64,000 nt of DNA from an uncultured Chromatiaceae bacterium (GCA_945787785.1 CALZIO010000009.1:1-64000), one strand, 5' to 3'; positions 26,135 through 35,681 are shown, counted from the stretch's first letter. Notes: generated by a model from the letters alone, not told the origin. Numbers and translations are program-made.

Positions 26135-27922
26135 ATGCAGAAACTTACAAAACACTTATCGTTACTTGGGCTTTTGCTGATGTTTGGCCAGAACGAGGTT
26201 GGGTTCGCCAAAGACGTCAATGTTCCGGGCACGTACGCTACCATTCAAGAAGCAATCGACGCCATCGATGAAGATCCCGATGAAGGCGACACCATTGTTG
26301 TTGCGCGCGGCAGCTATGAAGAAAGCCTGACGCTTATAAGCGACATTACCCTGCGAGGTGAAGAGACTGCTGGCACGATATTAAAACCAGCCGTTCAGGT
26401 TGAAGCTCAGCCCATTGCCACCATCACAAACTTGAACGACGTTATTATCCGGAATTTTACATTTACCGATGCTGGGACCGGAATCCGCGTGACCAATAGT
26501 GTTAACGTAAGAATCGAGAACAACTCGTTAAATCTCGGCAATGACAGTACCGCCATCAATGTGACTGATAACTCTACAGTCGATGTCATCAATAATACGT
26601 TTTATGACAACACCACTGCGCTTGTACGTGCCTCTATTGATGTTGAGATCACTAATAATATTTTTTCTAATAATGATATTGCCATTAGTCCTGCCAACTT
26701 CATTGACAATATCACCAACAATTGCTTTATCAACAATGACGACGATGGAGTGACTGGTGATAATCCTGAGGCTGCTGACGATGCCTTGTTTGTTAATCCA
26801 GCCCTACTGGATTTTCATCTTAAACAAGATTCACCCTGCATCGACAAGGGGATAGGCACGGACATCATCGATGGCACCGACGCAGATACCGGGGCTTATG
26901 GAGGTGATTTTGCCGACACGCTTCCATTCCCAGTTCAGAATGTTACAGCTGCGGATGCAAGCGCTGAAACCGGAACACCATCCATCAGGATCAACTGGGA
27001 GGCCAATGAATCGTACCTGGTAACCAATACCGAGACGCCAGTAGGTGGGTATAAGGTCTACTACGATTCAGACGAGTCGCTGCCACCGTATGAAGGGACG
27101 GATGCGGGCGCCGGCAGTCTGCCATCGCCAATCAACGCGGGCAACGTCACGACATACACATTAACTCAACTGTCACCCATTCACGGTGCGCCGGGGATTC
27201 CCACTATCACTTCGGTTTCACCCAGCAATCAGAGCGTGGCCGTAAGCTGGACGGCATCCGACAATGCCACTAGTTATAAGTTGTATTGGGGTATAGCAAG
27301 CGTCAATGAAAAAAGTGAAAACGTCGGTAATGTTACGCAATATACATTGACCGGATTGGAAAACGGAGCCACCTATATCATTGCAGTGTCAGCGCTTGCG
27401 CAAGCAACGTATTACATTAGCGTCACGGCCTATGACAGCACGGGAAATCCTAGCCATGAAAGTAATTATTCCTCAGAAGTCAGTGTGCCGCTGGGGGATT
27501 CATCCGAGAGCGGATTATCAGCCTCAATGACCGCCATTCCAGAAGAAGTGTTTGCATATCCCCTACTTTCCGGCGAGGGCTGTTTTATCGCTACGGCTGC
27601 CTACGGTAGTTACGATGCTGCACAAGTGCAAGCCTTGCGTGATTTCAGGGATCAGTATCTTCTCACCAATGAGTTCGGGCGTAGTTTTGTGAGCTGGTAT
27701 TACCAGCACAGCCCGGCTGCCGCGCGTTACTTGGAAGCACACCAGGAGTGGAAACCGATCATCAGTGCGCTCTTGGCACCGTTGGTGATATTGGCGCTGT
27801 TTTTCACGCAAGCATCCTGGCTAATAAAATCCGTTGTCTTGATACTAAGCTGTGTTGTGCTTACCCGTTTTTATCTGCGCCGGCGACGCCGCAGACGTAT
27901 ACACGCCATGGCGCCAGTCTGA
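26135..27922 (+). CDS. Surface beta-helix/fibronectin protein with CFI-box C-terminal anchor
   Basis: The product has 595 residues from the ATG at 26135 (AGTAGGA upstream). A signal peptide is followed by a right-handed beta-helix region (about 35-250, TYATIQEAIDAI and repeated N-N-T-F-like turns) and two fibronectin-III-like segments (about 275-460). At the C-terminus, CFIATAAYGS is the CFI-box motif, followed by a transmembrane helix pair (LLAPLVILALFF, VVLILSCVVL) and a run of arginines. This is a sorting tail, so the protein is probably processed at its Cys and displayed on the surface. The next gene starts three bases later and encodes an outer-membrane barrel. Confidence 0.85.
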   Translation: MQKLTKHLSLLGLLLMFGQNEVGFAKDVNVPGTYATIQEAIDAIDEDPDEGDTIVVARGSYEESLTLISDITLRGEETAGTILKPAVQVEAQPIATITNLNDVIIRNFTFTDAGTGIRVTNSVNVRIENNSLNLGNDSTAINVTDNSTVDVINNTFYDNTTALVRASIDVEITNNIFSNNDIAISPANFIDNITNNCFINNDDDGVTGDNPEAADDALFVNPALLDFHLKQDSPCIDKGIGTDIIDGTDADTGAYGGDFADTLPFPVQNVTAADASAETGTPSIRINWEANESYLVTNTETPVGGYKVYYDSDESLPPYEGTDAGAGSLPSPINAGNVTTYTLTQLSPIHGAPGIPTITSVSPSNQSVAVSWTASDNATSYKLYWGIASVNEKSENVGNVTQYTLTGLENGATYIIAVSALAQATYYISVTAYDSTGNPSHESNYSSEVSVPLGDSSESGLSASMTAIPEEVFAYPLLSGEGCFIATAAYGSYDAAQVQALRDFRDQYLLTNEFGRSFVSWYYQHSPAAARYLEAHQEWKPIISALLAPLVILALFFTQASWLIKSVVLILSCVVLTRFYLRRRRRRRIHAMAPV

Positions 27923-27924
27923 GC

Positions 27925-28605
27925 ATGGTCATGATGATAATGCATTCAACAAAGTTGACACTCACCACAACAGGCATTATTACGTGTTTGTTTATGATGA
28001 TTGCGTGGTCAGGCAAGGCACTTGCCGACGATGACGTCAAAGATAGACCCCACTGGTCCTTTGAATTCAAAGGCGGCGTTTATTATCCCGAAGAAGATCA
28101 GTGGGATCGCTTCTACGGCAATGACCACACCGGCCAAATTGGCATGGCGCTGGGCTATAAATTCAAAAGGCGCTTGGAGTTTGGTATTGAGAGCTATTAT
28201 ATTCAAGATAGAGGTATGGGCTTTTTACCGTTAAACGACACCACCGGTGGCGAGGTCTCCATAAATTTGTATCCAGTCAATCTATTCCTGCTGTATCGCG
28301 CTGTGTTTAATGAAAATCAAATAGTGGTTCCTTATATCGGCGGTGGTTGGACACACATGTTTTATAATCAGAAAATAACCGGGCAGGACAATTTTGATGG
28401 ATCGGTAGATGGATACCACCTTAGGGCCGGCATTCAGTTTTTGCTGGACAATTTAGACAAAAGCGGCACATACAGGTCCGCGAGCCGGGGCATTAATAAC
28501 ACTTATTTTTTCATTGAGGCGGAGTCAATCCAGGCTGAGGAAAAAAAGACTTCGTCTAATTTAGGTGGGCAACTCTATACCCTGGGCGTACTAATAGAGT
28601 TTTGA
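27925..28605 (+). CDS. Outer-membrane beta-barrel protein (MXAN_2562-like)
   Basis: The protein has about 226 residues from the ATG at 27925, two bases after the previous stop; a signal peptide ends near GKALADDD. The mature chain alternates polar and hydrophobic residues as barrel strands do, with WSFEFKGGVYYPEEDQWDRFYG, GMALGYKF, PYIGGGWTHMFY and a final phenylalanine (VLIEF), typical for outer-membrane insertion. It is likely co-expressed with the CFI-box protein and may be its partner in display. The family name is a similarity judged by eye. Confidence 0.75.
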   Translation: MVMMIMHSTKLTLTTTGIITCLFMMIAWSGKALADDDVKDRPHWSFEFKGGVYYPEEDQWDRFYGNDHTGQIGMALGYKFKRRLEFGIESYYIQDRGMGFLPLNDTTGGEVSINLYPVNLFLLYRAVFNENQIVVPYIGGGWTHMFYNQKITGQDNFDGSVDGYHLRAGIQFLLDNLDKSGTYRSASRGINNTYFFIEAESIQAEEKKTSSNLGGQLYTLGVLIEF

Positions 28606-28683
28606 CCACTGATTGCCTGTATTCAGTAGGGTGTGACAAAGCTTCAACAAACTATTCACACGAAACTCAACTTTGCATTCAGA

Positions 28684-29151
28684 TTAAACCCCATCACTGA
28701 CAACCTCGCCCCCTAACATTCTTAACTTCACACTCAGGCGGCGAAAGGTCGTGCTATCAACACTATCCGGCATCACGACTGCTGGCAACATCCGCCCACC
28801 TTGTTCCGGTTTGAAGTTGAGCACAATCAGCCAGGGATTCACAAAGCTGCTGCCCATCAACCGGGCATTTATGGTATCGCCGGTCGCAGTTTCCAACCGC
28901 CATTGATCCTGCTCTTGCCAAATCATGCTCTTGACCGCTCGCTTACTTGTTTTAAACAGATATTGGCGCGCGTGGTAAATGAATCCCACGATTAGTGCTG
29001 TAAGCAAAATTAATTTTATCAATGCGTTTAATTCAAATACCCAGAGCCAATAGAAGGCACCGAGATACATTATGAGCAATGCGCCATTAAGTAGAAACGA
29101 TGTTTTAAGTGTAATTCTAAACGGTACTGCGAACTTTGCTGATGATGCCAT
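28684..29151 (-). CDS. ygfX: YgfX/CptA-like inner-membrane protein
   Basis: The 155 residues start at the ATG at 29151, six bases after GGGAG and inside the end of sdhE. Two hydrophobic helices (SFLLNGALLIMYLGAFYWLW and LILLTALIVGFIY) precede a cytoplasmic domain with WRLETATGDTINARLMGSSFVNPWLIVL, the YgfX pattern. In E. coli the homologue CptA pairs with SdhE/CptB; whether it acts as a toxin or a membrane helper of succinate dehydrogenase assembly is debated. Its overlap with sdhE fits that pairing. Confidence 0.85.
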   Translation of the reverse strand: MASSAKFAVPFRITLKTSFLLNGALLIMYLGAFYWLWVFELNALIKLILLTALIVGFIYHARQYLFKTSKRAVKSMIWQEQDQWRLETATGDTINARLMGSSFVNPWLIVLNFKPEQGGRMLPAVVMPDSVDSTTFRRLSVKLRMLGGEVVSDGV

Positions 29152-29377
29152 TGAGTCTCCCATCCTCCGGTTTCTTTTGTAACATGAGACATTCCAGTAA
29201 CTCCTGATCCTGGAAGTCGAGCAGCGCGTGAAATTGTTGTTTTTCTTCTTCGCTAAGTTTGTCGTAAACGTTTTCGACAAAGGGTTCTAGCAGCAAATCC
29301 AGCTCGAGCATGCCGCGGCGGCAACGCCATTGCAGACGTGCCTTATCTCTCTCACTTGTTTCTGGATTTGCGCCCAT
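29117..29377 (-). CDS. sdhE: Succinate dehydrogenase flavinylation factor SdhE
   Basis: SdhE helps attach FAD covalently to SdhA in the cytoplasm. The 86-residue protein has the hallmark RRGMLELDLLLEPF, whose Arg-Gly pair is essential in studied members, and LLDFQDQELLECLM. It begins one base after the sdhB stop and overlaps ygfX, so it is part of the sdh operon. Confidence 0.95.
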   Translation of the reverse strand: MGANPETSERDKARLQWRCRRGMLELDLLLEPFVENVYDKLSEEEKQQFHALLDFQDQELLECLMLQKKPEDGRLNGIISKVRSTV

Positions 29378-30073
29378 TTAGGTGTTGTTTTTAAGCATGA
29401 TCTTTTTGATTTCGCCAATCGCCTTGGTTGGATTCAGCTCTTTGGGGCAGACATTGGTGCAATTCATAATCGTGTGACAACGAAATAGCCTATATGGCCC
29501 TTCCAGTTCTTCGAGCCGCTGGGCAGTCGCCTGGTCGCGGCTGTCAGCAATAAAACGATAAGATTGCAACAGTGCTGCCGGACCGCGGAATTTATCTGGG
29601 TTCCACCAAAACGAGGGACAAGCAGTCGAGCAACAGCCGCACAGAATACATTCATACAGGCCATCAAGCTTTTCACGTTCTTCCGGAGACTGGCGGTACT
29701 CCTCTTCCGGCTCAGGATCATGCACTATCAAATAAGGTTTGACTGACCGGTATTGATGATAGAACTGGGTCATGTCGACCACCAGATCACGAATCACTGG
29801 CCGACCGGGCAAGGGCCGCACTTCAACCGGTTCTTTCAGTGGCGAGATCGGTGTGATGCAGGCCAGACCATTGGTGCCATTAATGTTGAGCGCATCCGAT
29901 CCACATACGCCTTCGCCACATGAATGGCGGAATGTAAAACTTTCATCCTGCTCTTTGATATTCAATAGTGCGTCACGCAACATCATGCCTGCGTTAACGA
30001 CAACCTCAAAATCCTGCATGTAGGGTTTGTTATCAGTTTCAGGGTTGTAACGGTAAATTGAAAAACGCATCAC
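29378..30073 (-). CDS. sdhB: Succinate dehydrogenase iron-sulfur subunit
   Basis: The 231-residue subunit passes electrons from SdhA flavin to quinone. The 2Fe-2S site is CGEGVCGSDALNINGTNGLAC, described in part: C-x4-C-x2 to a final Cys. The 4Fe-4S and 3Fe-4S sites are CILCGCCSTACP and CHTIMNCTNVCP. It follows sdhA but with a 153-bp repeat-bearing gap between them, unusual for subunits made in equal amounts. Confidence 0.96.
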   Translation of the reverse strand: MMRFSIYRYNPETDNKPYMQDFEVVVNAGMMLRDALLNIKEQDESFTFRHSCGEGVCGSDALNINGTNGLACITPISPLKEPVEVRPLPGRPVIRDLVVDMTQFYHQYRSVKPYLIVHDPEPEEEYRQSPEEREKLDGLYECILCGCCSTACPSFWWNPDKFRGPAALLQSYRFIADSRDQATAQRLEELEGPYRLFRCHTIMNCTNVCPKELNPTKAIGEIKKIMLKNNT

Positions 30074-30084
30074 GACACCTCAAA

Positions 30085-30211
30085 AAAATTCGCTGAAGCT
30101 GCGCTGGCGGCGTTACAAGCGAACTCAAAATGCTCATTTACTCCATGTAAATTCCGCTTTCTCGCTCGCTTGTGCCTTGCCATCATCAGCTTGATCAAAT
30201 TTTTTTAACAC
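30085..30211. repeat. Inverted-repeat element between sdhA and sdhB
   Basis: The gap between sdhA and sdhB holds a sequence of about 127 bp bounded by imperfect inverted repeats of about 20 bp: AAAAAAATTCGCTGAAGCTG on the left, and on the right the complement of AAAAAAATTTGATCAAGCTG. The interior has coding-like but stop-rich sequence with several GCG and AAGCG runs, as in REP/MITE-like elements of gammaproteobacteria. Transcribed RNA would fold into a long hairpin. It carries no gene. Confidence 0.6.
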
Positions 30212-30226
30212 GCATTCTAAAAGCCT

Positions 30227-31996
30227 TTAATAAACTCGTGCCTTGGGTGGGAAGGAGTCAACCGACAAAGGTTTCATGCGTACGGGTTTATAGTCGAGCC
30301 TGCGCTCTTCCTTAAAAAACAGGGTATGTTTGAGCCAGCGCTCATCGTCACGATCCGGAAAATCAATTCTCGAATGGGCGCCGCGGCTCTCTTTGCGGGC
30401 ATGGGCTGAACAGACTGTCGCAATTGCCACGTCCATGAGATTTTCCAGTTCCAGCGCCTCAACCCGCGCGGTGTTGAAGACCTTGCTGTGATCTCTAAGT
30501 CGTGCGTTTTCCAGCCGTTGTTCCAGTTCGATAACTTTGTCTACACCCTCAGCCAGAACCTCATCGGTCCTGAAGACACCGCAGTAATCTTCCATGGTCT
30601 TTTTAAGATCATCTCTAACCTGCTTGACTGATTCGCCCTCACCCTTCTGGTCCCAACGGGCCAGTCGTGCCATGGCTTTATCGACGCTGTCTCCGGTGAG
30701 TGGACGATGGTAACGATTCTCTTCAAGAAATTCGATAATATGATTACCAGCAGCGCGACCAAACACAACAATATCGAGCAACGAATTACCGCCTAAGCGA
30801 TTAGCGCCATGCACTGAAACACAGGCGCACTCACCCGCGGCATAAAGACCAGGCACAGTCTCTTCAGCGGTATTCCCCAACGGCGCCACCACCTGGCCAT
30901 ATCGATTGGTGGGAATTCCACCCATGGTGTAATGTGCAGTGGGATAAATGGGGATAGGCTCATTAATCGGATCAATATGTAAAAAGGTTTGGATGGTTGC
31001 GCGAATACCGGGCAGGCGTTTTTGAATAACTTCCGGCCCAAGGTGCTCAAGCTTGAGCATGACATGATCAGCATTCGGTCCGCAGCCACGGCCCTCTTTC
31101 ACTTCAGTATAGATAGCACGACTGACCACATCGCGACTCGCCAGGTCTTTGGCATTGGGTGCATAACGCTCCATAAAGCGTTCACCATCTTTGTTTAACA
31201 GGTAACCACCTTCGCCGCGCGCCCCTTCGGTAATCAACATGCCTTTACCAGCAATGCCGGTGGGATGAAACTGGAAGAACTCCATGTCTTGTAGTGGAAT
31301 TCCTGCCCGCAATGCCATACCCAAACCATCACCGGTATTGATATGAGCATTGGTATTGGTACGAAAGATTTGGCCCGCGCCACCAGTAGCTAGCAATGTC
31401 GCCTTTGCTTCGATAATTAAAGGCTCGCCGGTTTCAATCTCGATGACCACCGCACCAAGGATATAACCGCTTTCATCCCTGATTAAATCAAGCGCCAGGT
31501 ATTCATCAAAGAAGTGGGTCTTGGCATGAATGTTTTGTTGATAAAGCGAATGCAGAATGGCATGACCGGTACGGTCGGCAGCGGCACAGGTGCGGGCGGC
31601 CTGGTCACCACCGAAGTTCTGGCTTTGACCACCGAAAGGGCGTTGGTAAATCTTGCCATTATCCAGACGCGAAAATGGCACGCCGGCATGCTCCAGCTCC
31701 ACTACTAATCTGGGTGCGGCACGGCACATATATTCAACTGCATCCTGATCAGCCAGATAATCACTGCCTTTAATGGTATCGAACATGTGCCAGTGCCAGT
31801 TGTCCGGTAAGACATTGGCCAGAGCGGCGTTCATGCCTCCCTGCGCTGCGACAGTGTGAGAACGGGTTGGAAAAACTTTTGAGACTACCGCCACATGAGA
31901 CTCGGCCTGGGCAAGCTGAAGTGCAGCCCTTAAGCCACCACCCCCGGCACCAATAACCAAGGTATCGAATCTTCGTACCGGGATAGAGCTACTCAC
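30227..31996 (-). CDS. sdhA: Succinate dehydrogenase flavoprotein subunit
   Basis: The 589-residue subunit oxidises succinate to fumarate in the citric acid cycle. The N-terminal FAD fold has VIGAGGGGLRAALQLA, then SHTVAAQGGMNAAL with the flavin-attachment His region. Other family segments are GGQSQNFGGDQAARTCAAADRTGH (in part), QFHPTGI, TEGARGEGG and HYTMGGIPTN with the active-site Arg/His. It lies in the order sdhC, sdhD, sdhA, sdhB, sdhE, ygfX. Confidence 0.96.
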   Translation of the reverse strand: MSSSIPVRRFDTLVIGAGGGGLRAALQLAQAESHVAVVSKVFPTRSHTVAAQGGMNAALANVLPDNWHWHMFDTIKGSDYLADQDAVEYMCRAAPRLVVELEHAGVPFSRLDNGKIYQRPFGGQSQNFGGDQAARTCAAADRTGHAILHSLYQQNIHAKTHFFDEYLALDLIRDESGYILGAVVIEIETGEPLIIEAKATLLATGGAGQIFRTNTNAHINTGDGLGMALRAGIPLQDMEFFQFHPTGIAGKGMLITEGARGEGGYLLNKDGERFMERYAPNAKDLASRDVVSRAIYTEVKEGRGCGPNADHVMLKLEHLGPEVIQKRLPGIRATIQTFLHIDPINEPIPIYPTAHYTMGGIPTNRYGQVVAPLGNTAEETVPGLYAAGECACVSVHGANRLGGNSLLDIVVFGRAAGNHIIEFLEENRYHRPLTGDSVDKAMARLARWDQKGEGESVKQVRDDLKKTMEDYCGVFRTDEVLAEGVDKVIELEQRLENARLRDHSKVFNTARVEALELENLMDVAIATVCSAHARKESRGAHSRIDFPDRDDERWLKHTLFFKEERRLDYKPVRMKPLSVDSFPPKARVY

Positions 31997-32011
31997 TGGC
32001 GTACCTTCTCA

Positions 32012-32353
32012 CTAGACTGAACCTCCTGCCAATAGAATGCGTATCACCCACAAAGCCATAAATGCCAGGCCCGAGGCTAAAATAACTAAAAGTGTAAGCC
32101 TCAGAGTAAAAGGCTTTACGTAATCCAGTAACACATCACGTATTCCAACCCAGGCATGGGAAAAAAGTGCCAGGAAAAAGAACGTCATCGCCAGGGACAT
32201 AACACCGGACGTGATCCAGGCATGCCAGTCAGCATAGGATTTGGGAGTGCAAATCATCAGTGTGACCAGGAAATAAACCAGAAAACCGGCAAGGTAAACG
32301 GCGCTGACACGTTGTATCAACCATGCCGTCATTCCACTCATGCGCCAGCTCAT
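32012..32353 (-). CDS. sdhD: Succinate dehydrogenase membrane anchor SdhD
   Basis: The 113-residue protein has three hydrophobic helices (VYLAGFLVYFLVTLMI, VMSLAMTFFFLALFSHAWVGI, LTLLVILASGLAFMALWVI). The SHAWVGIRDVLLDYVK stretch contains the haem-ligand His and the quinone-near Asp-Tyr of SdhD. It overlaps the sdhC stop by four bases and anchors SdhAB in the inner membrane. Confidence 0.93.
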   Translation of the reverse strand: MSWRMSGMTAWLIQRVSAVYLAGFLVYFLVTLMICTPKSYADWHAWITSGVMSLAMTFFFLALFSHAWVGIRDVLLDYVKPFTLRLTLLVILASGLAFMALWVIRILLAGGSV

Positions 32354-32736
32354 AAAATGATTACCATCGCAAATAACACGCCAACTACACCGAGCGCATT
32401 TACAATCATGGCACTCTTGCGGGCGGTCTCCAGATCAATCCCAATATCAATATCCAGTAAAAGAAAACGGATACCGGCAAAGAGATGATGCGCGACAGAC
32501 CATGCAATAAGTAGGGCGAATAGTTTCACAAGACCGTTGTCGAGCAATGAGATTACTTGCGCGTACCCTTGTGGACTTTGGAGTGATCGATCAAGCAACC
32601 AGATGACAAACGGAATAGAAATGAACAACAACACGCCAGATATACGGTGGGCAATCGACGCAATCGCAGTAACGGGCTGACGAATGCTCAACAGATTCAG
32701 ATTAACCGGCCTAGTGTCGGGTTTTTTGTCTTTCAT
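32350..32736 (-). CDS. sdhC: Succinate dehydrogenase cytochrome b556 subunit SdhC
   Basis: The 128-residue protein has the SdhC signature: RPVNLNLLSIRQPVTAIASIAHRISG (in part), where the Ser and Arg line the quinone site. Three helices follow, with HHLFAGIRFLLLDIDIG carrying the haem-ligand His. It is the first gene of the sdh operon and has no strong promoter that I can define. The divergent ygfZ gene starts 119 bp upstream. Confidence 0.94.
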   Translation of the reverse strand: MKDKKPDTRPVNLNLLSIRQPVTAIASIAHRISGVLLFISIPFVIWLLDRSLQSPQGYAQVISLLDNGLVKLFALLIAWSVAHHLFAGIRFLLLDIDIGIDLETARKSAMIVNALGVVGVLFAMVIIL

Positions 32737-32855
32737 ACAGGCTCTTAGTGTATCTGAGTAAAAATATTAGTCCATTATTACTTATACGCCAAGACTACTG
32801 TTATTATGTCGGCCTAAATTAGAATCAATCTTAATCCTTTGGTGAATAAAAAATC

Positions 32856-33809
32856 ATGAATGAATTTGATGCCGTATTAAAACAAGACACTGCCGTCGAG
32901 CTATCTGACTACGGTCTAATCAAGGTCGAGGGAGACGATGCACAGACATTCCTGCATAACCAATTCACCAATGACCTTGAGCATGGGGTAACAGAAACCA
33001 CGAGTCAGCTTAGTGCATACTGCAGTCCCAAGGGGCGCATACTGGCGCTGTTCCGCATTTTCTTATCAAATGGCGCTTATTATCTGGCCATGCCCAAGGA
33101 ACTGATTGAAGCAACCCAGAAACGATTGAGCATGTTTGTGCTTATGTCCAAGGTTAGCCTTGAAGACGTCAGTGACAGTGTCAAACAACTGGGGGTTGCC
33201 GGTCGGGGCATTGAGGAAAAACTCAGGGCCTTAGTGGGCCAGCCCCCGGAAGAGATGAACGGTGTGGCCACATCAGAGAATGTAAGCATTATTCGTATTC
33301 CTGGTCCGTTTCCTCGTTTTCAACTGGTTGGCCCTGCCGATGAGATCAGCTCCCTTTCCAGTAAATTGACTACTTTTGCCACAGAAATTTCACCTAATGC
33401 CTGGGAGTTGCTCGATATTCGTACAGCCATACCCGTAATCAAGCAGGCGAATGTTGATGCGTTTGTGCCACAAATGGTCAACCTACAGGCAGTCGACGGC
33501 CTGAACTTTAAAAAAGGCTGTTATCCCGGCCAGGAAATCGTCGCCCGCATGCAATACCTGGGCAAATTAAAGCGGCGCATGTATCTGGCCCATAGCAATA
33601 GTGAGCCAGCGGCGCCAGGGGATTCAATCTATGTGCATGAAGCTGAGCCACGTAAAGTGGGTACAGTTATCATGGCCCAAACCAATCCGGAAGGCGGCTC
33701 TGACCTATTGCTGGTTGCCGAGATTGAGGCCACCGACAGCCAGCCCTTACATCTATTAGAAAATACTGATTCAGCACTGGAACTCCAGGAACTGCCCTAT
33801 TCACTTTAG
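32856..33809 (+). CDS. ygfZ: Folate-binding Fe-S assembly protein YgfZ
   Basis: The 317-residue GcvT-like protein carries the YgfZ motif KGCYPGQEIVARMQYLGKLK with the reactive Cys. YgfZ uses a folate to help maintain or repair 4Fe-4S clusters in certain enzymes, among them succinate dehydrogenase and MiaB. Its placement back to back with sdhC fits that job. The N-terminus has FLHNQFTNDLE and YCSPKGRILALFRI, both usual for the family. Confidence 0.95.
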   Translation: MNEFDAVLKQDTAVELSDYGLIKVEGDDAQTFLHNQFTNDLEHGVTETTSQLSAYCSPKGRILALFRIFLSNGAYYLAMPKELIEATQKRLSMFVLMSKVSLEDVSDSVKQLGVAGRGIEEKLRALVGQPPEEMNGVATSENVSIIRIPGPFPRFQLVGPADEISSLSSKLTTFATEISPNAWELLDIRTAIPVIKQANVDAFVPQMVNLQAVDGLNFKKGCYPGQEIVARMQYLGKLKRRMYLAHSNSEPAAPGDSIYVHEAEPRKVGTVIMAQTNPEGGSDLLLVAEIEATDSQPLHLLENTDSALELQELPYSL

Positions 33810-33953
33810 CCAATACCCACACAACCTTTTATCGCGTGTGGATTCGATGTAGATTGAAATAAAAAGCATTTGTTAAACCCGGGATACGACTTGAGTTAAG
33901 AGAAAGCTAGCCGATAAGTTAAGCAGCTTCTTTTTAAACAGGGACTGTCACGA

Positions 33954-34799
33954 GTGAATGCTGAAGACAAATTCATCGCCACATTGATGGACGATGTCAC
34001 TAAGGGTCAACTTGATCTACCGACACTTCCTGAGGTTGCACTTAAGGTCAGAAAACTGGTCGATGACCCAACGTCATCACCCGACAAAATAGCCAAGCTA
34101 GTCGGCACGGACGCTGCGCTATCAGCAAGGCTACTGCAAGTCGCCAATAGTGCATTCTTCCGCGGACTGAACTCTGTCGAGAACGTTCGCACCGCCGTGA
34201 TTCGTTTGGGCGGTGTCTGTGTGCGCAACGTGGTTGCCAGCCTGGTCATGCGGCAGACCTACCAGGCGGATAAAATGGGGGCCATCAAAAAGGAGTTACT
34301 CAATCTTTGGGTTCATGGAGCCAGGGTTGCCGCCATCAGTCACGTAATAGCCAAACGCTTCACTGATCTCAATCCCGACGAAGCCATGTTAGGTGGATTG
34401 ATTCACGACATTGGCGTGCTGCCAATTCTGAAGCGGGCGTCAAAATTTCCCGAAGTGATCGAAGACAAGGAAATCCTCTATCGAGTCATTGATAAAATGC
34501 ATCAGGAAATCGGCAAACTGATCCTGGAAGAGTGGCACTTTCCGGAATCACTGGTATCAGTTGCGGCGGAGCACGAAAACCTGATGCGCAATACCGGCTC
34601 GGAGGTGGACTACGTGGATGTGGTGATGATCGCCAATCTGCACAGCTATATGGGACAGCCAAAGCATAGACTGAATAAAGTCGATTGGAATGAAATCCCT
34701 GCCTTTGACAAACTGATGCTGACACCAGAGCAAAGCATCCAGGCCATGACCGAAGCCCAGGCGGACATAGCTGAAATCCAAAAAATCATTTCTGGATAA
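33954..34799 (+). CDS. HDOD-domain signalling protein, copy 1
   Basis: The 281-residue protein is one HDOD domain, related to HD phosphohydrolases but without their full metal site: LPTLPEVALKVRKLVDD, LLQVANSAFFRG, AVIRLGGVCVRNVV and GGLIHDIGVLPILK. Such proteins are signalling adaptors in stress, motility or biofilm control. It starts at GTG with only a weak ribosome site. A paralogue follows 42 bp later, so the pair arose by tandem duplication. Confidence 0.88.
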   Translation: MNAEDKFIATLMDDVTKGQLDLPTLPEVALKVRKLVDDPTSSPDKIAKLVGTDAALSARLLQVANSAFFRGLNSVENVRTAVIRLGGVCVRNVVASLVMRQTYQADKMGAIKKELLNLWVHGARVAAISHVIAKRFTDLNPDEAMLGGLIHDIGVLPILKRASKFPEVIEDKEILYRVIDKMHQEIGKLILEEWHFPESLVSVAAEHENLMRNTGSEVDYVDVVMIANLHSYMGQPKHRLNKVDWNEIPAFDKLMLTPEQSIQAMTEAQADIAEIQKIISG

Positions 34800-34841
34800 C
34801 AGGTTAAATAACTATTTTAATTTATTACCTAAGGAATTATT

Positions 34842-35681
34842 GTGGAACTGGAAAGCCAACTACTGTCAAAATTCCTGGATGACATCAACAATAACCGCAT
34901 CAATCTTCCCACCTTGCCTGAGGTCGCATTCAAGGTTCGCCAGGTTATAGAAGACCCTGAGTCATCAGCTGCGAAAATCGCCATTACCATAGGGTCTGAT
35001 CCGGTCTTATCTACCAAACTGCTACAAGTCGCAAATAGCCCACTCTATCGCGCTTCATCACCGATTGAAAATCTGCAGAATGCAATTGCGCGATTGGGTC
35101 AAACAGTAGTGCGCAACATTGTCACCAGCATGGTCATGCAACAGATCTATCAAAAAGGTGTCAATCCAAAGGTCGACAAGCACTTAAAACAACTATGGAT
35201 GCACAGCACCAAAGTGGCCGCTATCAGTCATGTGCTGGCACGCAGATTTACTAAATTGAAACCCGACCAAGCCATGCTGGCTGGCTTAATTCATGACATC
35301 GGGGCCATTCCGGTGTACACCGAGGCGCCAAATATCCCAGAGCTGGACGATGAAGAGGTATTGCAGCGCGTTGTGGCAAAAATTCATAACCTGGTCGGCT
35401 CAACCATCCTCGACGATTGGAACTTCCCTCAGGAGCTGATCGATGTCGTGTCAAACCACGAAGATCTGAACTACGACTCAGGTGAGAAAGTTGATTACGT
35501 CGATATTGTCACCGTAGCCAATATTCTCAGCTATATCGGCACACAACACCCTTTGACCAAAACTGAGTGGACCGAAATCCCAGCCTTCAAAAAACTGGGC
35601 TTAAGCCCGGAAGAAAGCATCGCCACCATGGAAGAGGCACAAGAAGAGGTTGTTCTGATTCAGGGTATGTTCACTAGCTAG
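34842..35681 (+). CDS. HDOD-domain signalling protein, copy 2
   Basis: The 279-residue protein is a close paralogue of the one before it, with LPTLPEVAFKVRQVIED, LLQVANSPLYRA, AIARLGQTVVRNIV and AGLIHDIGAIPVYT at matching positions. Both end in EEAQEEV/TEAQADI-type helices. It starts at GTG after AAGGA. Function is presumably regulatory, as for copy 1; the pair may work as a dimer. This is inference. Confidence 0.88.
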   Translation: MELESQLLSKFLDDINNNRINLPTLPEVAFKVRQVIEDPESSAAKIAITIGSDPVLSTKLLQVANSPLYRASSPIENLQNAIARLGQTVVRNIVTSMVMQQIYQKGVNPKVDKHLKQLWMHSTKVAAISHVLARRFTKLKPDQAMLAGLIHDIGAIPVYTEAPNIPELDDEEVLQRVVAKIHNLVGSTILDDWNFPQELIDVVSNHEDLNYDSGEKVDYVDIVTVANILSYIGTQHPLTKTEWTEIPAFKKLGLSPEESIATMEEAQEEVVLIQGMFTS

